Of a stretch of 12,685 nucleotides of DNA, positions 6,117 through 12,579 are shown in pieces. The position numbers and the translations under genes were made by a program. The DNA comes from Bacteroidales bacterium UBA4345 (GTDB lineage Bacteria; Bacteroidota; Bacteroidia; Bacteroidales; Paludibacteraceae), in assembly GCA_002396385.1 (NCBI GenBank), contig DGTD01000047.1, forward strand, positions 1 through 12,685. The letters run 5' to 3'. The notes under the pieces are model-generated. The model did no database searches. It worked only from the letters and a program-made list of their open reading frames with translations, and was not told where the DNA came from. How positions within the stretch are numbered: position 1 is the stretch's first letter; each line of letters begins with the position of its first letter.

Positions 6117-8579
6117 ATGTATAGTTCAGAAGAAATTTGCCACCTTACAAACGGGAAGTTGCAAGGCGACGGGAAAAAAAAGATAGTAAAACTATGTATA
6201 GATAGCCGCGCCCTATCGATACCAGAAGAAAGCCTCTTTATCGCACTCAGGACCAGTCGTCGAGACGGGCACCAATATATAGAGAGTCTTTACCGGAACG
6301 GTGTACGCAGTTTTATGGTAAGTGATTTGCCCGCAAATGCAGCACAAATGGAAGAAGCCGACTTCATAGTTGTAGACGACACATTGAAAGCACTTCAGAC
6401 AATAGCTAAAAAACATAGGTTGAGATTTGACATTCCGGTAATTGGCATAACTGGCAGCAATGGTAAAACTATTGTAAAGGAATGGCTGTACCAGTTGCTT
6501 CAAAAAGACTATTCGATAGCCCGTTCTCCCAGAAGTTACAATTCACAGATAGGAGTACCGCTATCTGTTTGGGAAATGGACGACCAAACACAACTCGGCA
6601 TATTCGAGGCAGGGATATCGCAAGTAAACGAAATGGACCGCCTGGAAGAGATTATAAAACCGGGCATCGGAATCTTCACCAAATTGGGCGACGCACACCA
6701 GGAGAACTTCAGTTCAATGAAAGTCAAGTGTTGTGAGAAACTGAAACTCTTCAAAGACAGCCAAACCATCATCTTCAACAAAGACGACAAACTAGTCGAC
6801 ATCTGTATTCAACAATCTCGTTTAAAGGGGAAAACGCTGAGTTTTGGAGAAAACCAAACAGCAGACGTGGTGATATTAGAAAAGCAGAAAAAAGGAAAAG
6901 AAACCACCATATCATACCTCTATAAGGGGGAAAAAGGGCACTACAGCATACCATTCAGCGACGATGCATCAATAGAAAATTCGCTGTTGTGCATAACCAC
7001 ACTGCTACACTTCGGTATAAGCACCGACCAGATACAGAAGCGTATGGGCGACTTGGAACAGGTAGCGATGCGTATGGAGTTGAAAAGAGGTCAGAACGGC
7101 TGTACCGTCATTGACGACAGTTATAATTCAGACATCAACTCGTTAGAAATTGCGCTTGACTACCTCAACCAGCAAGCAGACATAAAAAAGAACAAAAAGA
7201 CACTGATACTCTCCGATATTATGCAAAGCGGGCAAAGTTCAGAACAACTTTACGAAAGCGTGCAAAGCCTAATAATAGCGAAGGGAGTAGACAAACTGAT
7301 AGGAATAGGTTCAGAAATTGGAAAATACGAAGACCTGATGGATGCGAAAGAGAAGTACTTTTTCGCCACCACCGAAGACTTTATCAACCACTTCAACACG
7401 TTCGACTTCAAAAACGAGACAATCCTTTTAAAAGGATCCCGCCGTTACCATTTTGAAGACATAAGCGACTTATTGTCATATGCCGTACACGAGACACAGT
7501 TGGAAGTAAACCTGACAGCATTGGTTAACAACTTCAACTACTTCCGCTCATTCTTAAAACCAGGCACGAAAATATGCAGTATGGTGAAAGCCTACGCATA
7601 CGGTAGCGGAGACATAGAAGTAAGTAAAACGCTCCAGCAGAACGGAGGCGACTACCTAGCAGTAGCAGTAGCCGACGAAGGCGCCTCGCTCCGAAAAGAG
7701 GGCATCCACATTCCAATTATGGTAATGGACCCTGCCCCAAACACTTTTCCGAAGATATTCGAATACAACCTAGAGCCAGAAATATACAACTTCCAGATGT
7801 TGAACCGTATTATAGAGGTAGCAAAAAGCATGGACATCAGCAACTACCCTATCCATTTGAAAATAGACACTGGAATGCACCGCTTGGGATTCGTACCGGA
7901 AGAGATCGACAGCCTCATAGAGATATTGAAAGGCCAAATCCAAGTAAGGGTTCGTTCTGTGTTCAGCCATTTCGTCGGTAGCGACAGTTCGGATTTCGAC
8001 TACTTTACCAAAGAACAACACGAGTGTTTCAAAGCAGTAAAAGACAAAATACAAAAAGCCTTTGATTACAAAATAATGGCACACATCTGCAACTCGGCGG
8101 GAATAGAGCGGTTTAGCGAATACCAGTACGATATGGTTCGATTAGGTATTGGGCACTACGGTATTAGCGCCATAGACAATAAACGACTTCAGGAAGTGTG
8201 CACACTTAAAACAAACATACTCCAAATAAAACAGGTGCCAGCCAATGAGACTGTAGGATACAGCAGGAAAGGAAAATTGGACAGAGATTCAGTAATAGGT
8301 GCAATACCTATCGGTTATGCCGACGGATTAGACCGGCATTTAGGAAACCGGAACGGGAAAGTATGGGTAAACGGAAAATTTGCCCCCATAGTAGGAAACA
8401 TCTGTATGGACGTCTGCATGATAGACCTTACCGGCATAGAGGCACAAGAAGGAGATGTAGTAGAAGTGTTTGGTCCACACCAGAGCATAACCGAGATAGC
8501 AGATAAATTGGGAACAATACCCTATGAAGTACTAACCAGTGTAAGCCGAAGGGTAAAACGAGTATATTATAAAGAATAA
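6117..8579 (+). CDS. murF-alr: Bifunctional MurF ligase / alanine racemase fusion
   Basis: An 820-residue cytoplasmic fusion of two cell-wall enzymes. The N-terminal half (about 1-455) is MurF, which adds D-Ala-D-Ala to UDP-MurNAc-tripeptide: SRAL substrate loop, ATP-binding GITGSNGKT with Lys117, FEAGIS, AHQENFSSMKVK with the downstream Lys of the metal-binding segment, and DDSYNSDINSLEIAL in the C-terminal domain. From about Glu459 the chain continues without a break into alanine racemase, which makes D-Ala. PLP lysine Lys491 sits in MVKAYAYGSG, RLGIGHYGIS near 680 is the conserved barrel motif, and the second catalytic base is Tyr715 in ETVGYSRKG, followed by IPIGYADGL and GNICMDVCMIDLTG. 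All catalytic residues I could check are intact. This fusion is known in Bacteroidales; it couples D-Ala supply to the ligase step next but one. Total length is normal. Confidence 0.96.
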   Translation: MYSSEEICHLTNGKLQGDGKKKIVKLCIDSRALSIPEESLFIALRTSRRDGHQYIESLYRNGVRSFMVSDLPANAAQMEEADFIVVDDTLKALQTIAKKHRLRFDIPVIGITGSNGKTIVKEWLYQLLQKDYSIARSPRSYNSQIGVPLSVWEMDDQTQLGIFEAGISQVNEMDRLEEIIKPGIGIFTKLGDAHQENFSSMKVKCCEKLKLFKDSQTIIFNKDDKLVDICIQQSRLKGKTLSFGENQTADVVILEKQKKGKETTISYLYKGEKGHYSIPFSDDASIENSLLCITTLLHFGISTDQIQKRMGDLEQVAMRMELKRGQNGCTVIDDSYNSDINSLEIALDYLNQQADIKKNKKTLILSDIMQSGQSSEQLYESVQSLIIAKGVDKLIGIGSEIGKYEDLMDAKEKYFFATTEDFINHFNTFDFKNETILLKGSRRYHFEDISDLLSYAVHETQLEVNLTALVNNFNYFRSFLKPGTKICSMVKAYAYGSGDIEVSKTLQQNGGDYLAVAVADEGASLRKEGIHIPIMVMDPAPNTFPKIFEYNLEPEIYNFQMLNRIIEVAKSMDISNYPIHLKIDTGMHRLGFVPEEIDSLIEILKGQIQVRVRSVFSHFVGSDSSDFDYFTKEQHECFKAVKDKIQKAFDYKIMAHICNSAGIERFSEYQYDMVRLGIGHYGISAIDNKRLQEVCTLKTNILQIKQVPANETVGYSRKGKLDRDSVIGAIPIGYADGLDRHLGNRNGKVWVNGKFAPIVGNICMDVCMIDLTGIEAQEGDVVEVFGPHQSITEIADKLGTIPYEVLTSVSRRVKRVYYKE

Positions 8580-8593
8580 AAAGGCAATTAAAA

Positions 8594-8624
8594 TTTGTTT
8601 GGTAACAGAAATTGCTTATCTTTG
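8594..8624 (+). promoter_or_regulatory. Promoter of the tRNA-Cys pair
   Basis: TTTG (8594-8597), 19 nt, TATCTTTG (8617-8624): a complete consensus promoter. The start near 8631 lies about 13 nt ahead of the first tRNA. It begins 14 nt after the murF-alr stop, with no terminator between, so the tRNAs may also receive read-through. Confidence 0.8.
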
Positions 8625-8643
8625 CAAAGCAAAACCAAACAAT

Positions 8644-8715
8644 GGTCTCTTGGATGAGTGGCTTAGTCACCGGTCTGCAAAACCGTTTACGGCGGTTCGA
8701 ATCCGCCAGAGACCT
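8644..8715 (+). tRNA. tRNA-Cys (GCA), copy 1
   Basis: A 72-nt cloverleaf. The 7-bp acceptor stem GGTCTCT/AGAGACC is followed by discriminator T, the base that cysteinyl-tRNA synthetase recognises. The anticodon loop CTGCAAA has anticodon GCA. The T arm GGCGG-TTCGAAT-CCGCC is perfect. The D stem is three pairs (GAT/GTC, including a G-T pair) and the outermost anticodon-stem pair is a C-T mismatch. CCA is not encoded. It is identical to the copy 110 bp downstream. Confidence 0.97.
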
Positions 8716-8753
8716 CGAAAGCAAATAAAGCAATTGTTTGGTAATGCAAAAAC

Positions 8754-8825
8754 GGTCTCTTGGATGAGTGGCTTAGTCACCGGTCTGCAAAACCGTTTAC
8801 GGCGGTTCGAATCCGCCAGAGACCT
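8754..8825 (+). tRNA. tRNA-Cys (GCA), copy 2
   Basis: Identical over all 72 positions to the first tRNA-Cys. CCA is not encoded. The 38-nt spacer has no -7 box, so both copies are probably processed from one transcript that starts near 8631 and ends at the hairpin at 8833-8854. Confidence 0.97.
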
Positions 8826-8832
8826 CAAAATT

Positions 8833-8858
8833 AAAGCACCTGAACAGGTGCTTTTCTT
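8833..8858. terminator. Bidirectional intrinsic terminator between tRNA-Cys and comEC
   Basis: AAAGCACCTG (8833-8842) and CAGGTGCTTT (8845-8854) form a perfect 10-bp inverted repeat with a 2-nt centre (in practice a shorter stem with a 4-6-nt loop). On the plus strand it runs into TTTTCTTATTTT and ends the tRNA transcript. On the minus strand it is followed by AATTTT and can stop comEC transcription about 100 nt past its stop codon. The DNA between it and comEC (8859-8956) shows nothing I can name. Confidence 0.85.
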
Positions 8859-8956
8859 ATTTTATAGCCAAGTTTTACACAAAGAACAAACACCGAACAC
8901 CCGACAATCAATCCATCTATAACTCTCGTAGCAGACCGTTTTGAAAGAAGATAAAA

Positions 8957-10378
8957 TCACAAATGTTCAATAAAGTCCCCCCTCTCCTTCACCAAATATG
9001 CATCGGGGCACTGTTTCTTCCACCAATAGGAAGTAGCGAGAGAACATGAACTATCAATAACAAGGTGCTTATAATTGAAAATAGTCTTGAGTTTGCCAAT
9101 AGGAACACGCACATCGGAACTTATAACTAGCAAATCAACAGTAATTGGCGCACCCTCTGCACGGCAACCGCTTAAATCCTTATCAACGATAAAAGCAGAC
9201 GCGCGCCCCCCCACAAGCAAATGTGAAGAAGACAATTGCGCAGGCACCGTATGCTGTCGAATCCAAAAACTTTTCAGTTGTCGACATACCATAGAAGAAT
9301 CGGCTGTTGAGTAAAGACGGTTGAAACCAGAGCCGAACACATTAACAGCCGAACGACCCGAATAATTATATACAGCAACCGACACGCCTGGGACCGAATG
9401 CCTACGGAAAACAGACAACGTCCCTGAAATGCAGAAGACCAACAAGCCACAAAAAAAGGGAAGGAAACGCCTATTGTATAAATAAAAAGAAATAAAGGTC
9501 AAAGCAACATAACAGCACAACAAATCTTCGAAACGGAAGTCAATAAAATCAATCACGGAAAAGGGGAAAGAGGAAAAAAAACAGACAACGGCATTAGTAA
9601 CGGATGCCACGAAAGACAAGAGCCCCACAAAAAGAGATGCGACTGAAGGGAACGGAGAAACAACAAATGACATTAATGCCAAATAGACAAGAGCAACAGC
9701 CAAAGGGAGGACAAACAAACCCGACAGCCAAAAAACGCACGAGAATTGGTGAAAATAATACAAGACAAGAGGAGCTGTACCAATTTGAGCCGCCAAAGAA
9801 ACAATAGTAAGATCGACCGACCAACTCGTCAAAAATTGAGGAACAGTCCGGACTCGGGAGGGCAGAAAACGGAAAGAACAATTCTTCAACCTGGTTATAA
9901 GGGAAAGAGAAGAAAGGCGCGGATAGAAAAACAATATAGACAAAATAGCCATATAACTCAACTGGAAGCCCACATCGAATAGGAAAGAAGGATTGTAGAG
10001 CAAAAGGACAAACGCAGACGCAACAACAGACGAATATACGGAATAGGGACGCTGGAATAGAAAACCGAACTGCAGGAAGGAGAACATAACAGAAGCACGC
10101 ATAACAGAGGGCGAAAGGCCAGTCAGGAAAGCGTATCCCCACAGACAACAAACAGTTAGAAGAGCCCTCAGAAGACGTGGTCCCAATAAATTACCTTTGA
10201 AGAAGATGGAGAAAAGGAAATTAAAGACAACGAATATAATGCCCACATGCAAACCACTGACGGCCAAAACATGGCTGACACCTGCTTTGGCATAAGAAGC
10301 CTTTAAGTCAGCATCCAGCAACGACTTATCGCCCAAGACCAAAGCAGCGACCAGGGCTAATTCATTATCTGTACATCT
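8957..10378 (-). CDS. comEC: ComEC/Rec2 DNA-uptake channel, C-terminal part (frame-shifted from N-terminal part)
   Basis: This frame carries the competence domain and C-terminal domain of ComEC, the inner-membrane channel that imports single-stranded DNA in transformation. It has no start codon of its own: read from the frame change it begins KKRCTDNELALVAALVLGDK and continues into the family signature HVLAVSGLHVG. The first in-frame ATG comes only deep inside the channel domain (VMRASVMF). Several hydrophobic segments follow, rich in Phe and Val. From about residue 320 of this part there is the degenerate metallo-beta-lactamase-like C-terminal domain usual for Bacteroidales ComEC (AFIVDKDL, VDLLVISSD, HLVIDSSCSL). 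Joined to the upstream frame by a -1 shift at 10378, the whole protein is about 687 residues, a normal length. An in-frame TTG at 10342 would delete part of the conserved region and is not a credible start. Confidence 0.85.
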   Translation of the reverse strand, partial: RCTDNELALVAALVLGDKSLLDADLKASYAKAGVSHVLAVSGLHVGIIFVVFNFLFSIFFKGNLLGPRLLRALLTVCCLWGYAFLTGLSPSVMRASVMFSFLQFGFLFQRPYSVYSSVVASAFVLLLYNPSFLFDVGFQLSYMAILSILFFYPRLSSLSLITRLKNCSFRFLPSRVRTVPQFLTSWSVDLTIVSLAAQIGTAPLVLYYFHQFSCVFWLSGLFVLPLAVALVYLALMSFVVSPFPSVASLFVGLLSFVASVTNAVVCFFSSFPFSVIDFIDFRFEDLLCCYVALTFISFYLYNRRFLPFFCGLLVFCISGTLSVFRRHSVPGVSVAVYNYSGRSAVNVFGSGFNRLYSTADSSMVCRQLKSFWIRQHTVPAQLSSSHLLVGGRASAFIVDKDLSGCRAEGAPITVDLLVISSDVRVPIGKLKTIFNYKHLVIDSSCSLATSYWWKKQCPDAYLVKERGDFIEHL

Positions 10379-11019
10379 TTTTTTTTCAACGACCCAATGA
10401 GAGAGTCTCTAATTGATTCAGCACGAAGTGAATTAGATTTAGAAATAAGCATCCAAGCATCGTCTTTAACAAAGAACGTATTAGAATTGGTTTCCTGTAT
10501 ACCAAGTTCCTCACTTCTTTCCTTAACAACAGGAGTTTGCGGAGCAATTAGTAAGGAATCGCCCAAAGCGATTTTTTTACTAGATTTAGATCTTTGTATG
10601 TAAACGACAGCATCGAACGACTTTTTATTTTTTTTCATTTTTGAATCGTCAACTTCAGACAGAGCCACAGTAAACTGAACAGCACCATAAGAAAGAGATG
10701 GAGTTGTTTTCACACGTCCGACATAGTATTTGGCTTCCATATCTTTATTCACATCACGCGTGTGGTAAGAGAAAATGGACCCAAATGCGAACATATAAGC
10801 GCTTATCGACAAACCGAAAAACCATCGGAAAGAATATCGAGACTCATCATTTTGCTTGGAAATAAGGTAATGCAAAAGCAAAAACAGAGAAGCAGTGATT
10901 AAAATAACATAAACCATTTTGTAGTTTAGCCCTTTAACCATAGCCAAGCACCCTAATGCAAAGAAAACGACAAGACGCACAAAAGGCACCTTATGAAACA
11001 AGACTTTTAAAGTTTCCAT
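10357..11019 (-). CDS. comEC: ComEC N-terminal part (membrane anchor and OB-fold domain), ends early by frameshift
   Basis: A 220-residue frame holding the N-terminus of ComEC. After METLKVLFHKVPFVRLVVFF come three hydrophobic segments and then a DUF4131/OB-fold-like domain (KYYVGRVKTTPSLSYGAVQF, VVYIQRSKSSKKIALGDSLL). It stops at TAG (10359-10357), shortly after a run of nine A; the last residues KDVQIMN are out-of-frame sequence. True homology continues in the -1 frame. Its ATG lies 6 nt after the rpe stop, so rpe and comEC are one operon, an arrangement seen in Bacteroidales. The usual NPxxFDY-type segment between the OB fold and the channel domain is not evident, and the linker appears short. 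Possible readings are a true inactivating frameshift, ribosomal or RNA-polymerase slippage, or a sequencing error in the homopolymer. Confidence 0.8.
   Translation of the reverse strand: METLKVLFHKVPFVRLVVFFALGCLAMVKGLNYKMVYVILITASLFLLLHYLISKQNDESRYSFRWFFGLSISAYMFAFGSIFSYHTRDVNKDMEAKYYVGRVKTTPSLSYGAVQFTVALSEVDDSKMKKNKKSFDAVVYIQRSKSSKKIALGDSLLIAPQTPVVKERSEELGIQETNSNTFFVKDDAWMLISKSNSLRAESIRDSLIGSLKKKDVQIMN
10378..10386 (-). other. A9 slippery run at the comEC frame change
   Basis: On the coding strand TTG is followed by nine A and then GAT. Frame zero reads AAA AAA AAA GAT and stops seven codons later. A -1 slip on A-AAA-AAA gives AGA TGT ACA GAT and restores the ComEC frame; an mRNA with ten A has the same effect. 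Runs of this length are prone to polymerase slippage and to sequencing error. No strong downstream pseudoknot or upstream Shine-Dalgarno stimulator is obvious. Confidence 0.7.
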
Positions 11020-11025
11020 TTAAAA

Positions 11026-11688
11026 TTAGAGTTTCTTCAAATCTTGAATAGTATCAACAGGATTAGGAGAACCGAAAACAAAACTTCCGGCAACAAGGGC
11101 ATCGGCACCAGCCTCAACCAACTGTTTACCAGTAGAGAGATTAACCCCTCCATCGACTTCGACAATAGCAGAAGAATTCCGTTTGAGAATCAATTCTTTA
11201 GCACGCGAAACTTTGTCGAGAGCGTTTTCAATAAATTTTTGACCGCCAAAACCAGGGTTTACAGACATCAACATAACCACATCAATATCGTTAACCACCT
11301 CTTCCAGCAAAGACACAGAAGTATGGGGATTCAAAGCCACACCAGCTTTCATACCCAACGCTTTAATCCGTTGAATGGTACGATGAAGGTGAGGGCAAGC
11401 CTCATAATGAACAGTCAGCACATCTGCGCCCAACTTGCAGAACTCGTCGATAAACTTATCGGGTTCAACAATCATAAGGTGCACATCTAACACTTTGGTG
11501 CAAATTTTATGAACAGCACCAACAACAGGCATACCAAATGATATATTGGGGACAAATACCCCATCCATAATGTCAAGATGAAGCCAATCGGCCTGACTAT
11601 TATTAATCATCTCAACGTCCTTCTGCAAATTGGCAAAATCGGCAGAAAGAAGAGAAGGAGCCACAATTATATCATTATTAGTCTTCAT
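11026..11688 (-). CDS. rpe: Ribulose-phosphate 3-epimerase
   Basis: Interconverts ribulose 5-phosphate and xylulose 5-phosphate in the pentose phosphate pathway (cytoplasmic TIM barrel, divalent metal). The 220 residues include the N-terminal APSLLSADF, metal ligands and catalytic acid-base residues in WLHLDIMDG (His37, Asp39), DVHLMI (His70), the phosphate-gripping loop VNPGFGGQKF (143-152), the second catalytic aspartate Asp179 in EVDGGV, and AGSFVFG near the C-terminus. Length and motifs are complete. The -7 box ends only 4 nt before the ATG, so the mRNA is expected to be leaderless or nearly so. There is no alternative in-frame ATG before Met27, which is inside the fold. It is followed after 6 nt by comEC. 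Confidence 0.97.
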   Translation of the reverse strand: MKTNNDIIVAPSLLSADFANLQKDVEMINNSQADWLHLDIMDGVFVPNISFGMPVVGAVHKICTKVLDVHLMIVEPDKFIDEFCKLGADVLTVHYEACPHLHRTIQRIKALGMKAGVALNPHTSVSLLEEVVNDIDVVMLMSVNPGFGGQKFIENALDKVSRAKELILKRNSSAIVEVDGGVNLSTGKQLVEAGADALVAGSFVFGSPNPVDTIQDLKKL

Positions 11689-11692
11689 ATCG

Positions 11693-11725
11693 CAAATATA
11701 CGAATAAATCGTTTACAGAGTCAAA
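11693..11725 (-). promoter_or_regulatory. Promoter of rpe-comEC, adjoining the start codon
   Basis: On the minus strand TTTG (11725-11722), 21 nt, TATATTTG (11700-11693). The ATG of rpe is at 11688-11686, so a start site at the usual distance falls on or next to the A of the ATG. Confidence 0.6.
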
Positions 11726-11755
11726 AAGAAAACAGATTAAATTTCAATCAGGAAC

Positions 11756-11784
11756 AAAAAAAACCTCCCACAGGAGTGGGAGGT
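11756..11784 (-). terminator. Intrinsic terminator of the rpsF-rpsR-rplI operon
   Basis: On the minus strand ACCTCCCAC (11784-11776) pairs with GTGGGAGGT (11771-11763) around a 4-nt loop, running directly into eight T residues. It lies 36 nt after the rplI stop. Confidence 0.95.
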
Positions 11785-11820
11785 CACTTTATATCGCAAA
11801 ATTCAATATCGAAAGATTCC

Positions 11821-12264
11821 TTATTCAGAAACCACAGTGAAAGGAACTTCAACACTAACTTCCTTATGGAAGCGAACCACAGCAGTGTATTCACCAAGAG
11901 CCTTAACAGGAGTCTTGATAGAAACAATCTTATGGTCAACGTCTACGCCCTTCTTAGAAAGTTCCTCAGCCACTTGAGCATTGGTAACTGAGCCGTAGAT
12001 AGAACCGTTTTCACTGGTTTTAACAGCAAAGGTAAGAGAAACACCATTGAGTTTGTCAGCCTTGGCTTGCGCATCAGCCTTAATCTTTTCGAGTTTCTTA
12101 GCCTGCTGTTTCAAATTTTCAGCGAGGACCTTCTTAGCAGATGGAGTAGCCAAAATAGCCTTACCCTGAGGGATAAGGAAGTTAAGACCATAACCATTCT
12201 TAACGTTAACAACGTCATTCTTGAAACCAAGGTTGTTGACGTCTTCTAACAATATAATTTCCAT
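11821..12264 (-). CDS. rplI: 50S ribosomal protein bL9
   Basis: A 147-residue structural protein of the large subunit that binds 23S rRNA near the base of the L1 stalk. The N-terminal domain MEIILLEDVNNLGFKNDVVNVK and NGYGLNFLIPQGKA carry the L9 signature. A long charged connecting helix (about 45-72, rich in Lys, Ala and Gln) leads to the C-terminal domain (GSIYGSVTNAQVAEEL, IKTPVKALGEYTAVVRFH). Length is normal. It is the last gene of the bS6-bS18-bL9 operon, starting 19 nt after rpsR. Unlike most genes here it has a strong Shine-Dalgarno sequence. Confidence 0.98.
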   Translation of the reverse strand: MEIILLEDVNNLGFKNDVVNVKNGYGLNFLIPQGKAILATPSAKKVLAENLKQQAKKLEKIKADAQAKADKLNGVSLTFAVKTSENGSIYGSVTNAQVAEELSKKGVDVDHKIVSIKTPVKALGEYTAVVRFHKEVSVEVPFTVVSE

Positions 12265-12272
12265 TAATTAAT

Positions 12273-12278
12273 CCTCCT
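12273..12278 (-). promoter_or_regulatory. Strong Shine-Dalgarno site of rplI
   Basis: AGGAGG ends 8 nt before the rplI ATG. The spacing and core are ideal, in contrast to the SD-less starts of the other non-ribosomal genes in the window. Confidence 0.85.
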
Positions 12279-12283
12279 AAAAA

Positions 12284-12565
12284 TTACTTCAACAAATCGG
12301 TTACATAAGGAAGCAACGCGATATAGCGAGCCCTCTTAACAGCCTGAGCAACCTTTCTCTGGAACTTGAGAGAAGTACCAGTGATACGGCGAGGCAAAAT
12401 TTTGCCCTGTTCGTTCAAGAATTTCTTGAGGAATTCAGGATCCTTATAGTCGATGTACTTAATACCGTTCTTTTTAAAACGGCAATATTTCTTACGTTTA
12501 ACGTCCACTGAAGGTGGTGTAAGATATCTGATTTCAGATGATGCGTTTGTTGGTTGTGCTGCCAT
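12284..12565 (-). CDS. rpsR: 30S ribosomal protein bS18
   Basis: A 93-residue protein that pairs with bS6 on the platform of the small subunit. The N-terminal extension [20 protein letters not shown] precedes the S18 core: [39 protein letters not shown] and the basic helix [19 protein letters not shown]. The PRRITG signature is intact. It starts 12 nt after the rpsF stop and is preceded by a strong Shine-Dalgarno site. In structures of Bacteroidota ribosomes, bS18 with bS6 and bS21 forms the pocket that holds the 16S 3' tail (established for Flavobacterium), which makes the SD site here notable. Confidence 0.98.
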   Translation of the reverse strand: MAAQPTNASSEIRYLTPPSVDVKRKKYCRFKKNGIKYIDYKDPEFLKKFLNEQGKILPRRITGTSLKFQRKVAQAVKRARYIALLPYVTDLLK

Positions 12566-12572
12566 AATTAAT

Positions 12573-12579
12573 CCTCCTT
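12573..12579 (-). promoter_or_regulatory. Strong Shine-Dalgarno site of rpsR, overlapping the rpsF stop
   Basis: AAGGAGG (12579-12573) shares its first two bases with the TAA stop of rpsF and ends 7 nt before the rpsR ATG. The placement suggests translational coupling of bS6 and bS18. Confidence 0.85.

Noticed and set aside
8599..8922. A 107-residue plus-strand reading frame
   Set aside because: It runs straight through both tRNA-Cys genes and the terminator; its internal repeat is just the duplicated tRNA.
9594..10151. A 185-residue minus-strand frame rich in Phe and Cys
   Set aside because: It overlaps the comEC channel domain in another frame. Its length comes from the T-rich coding strand, and ComEC motifs are in the other frame.
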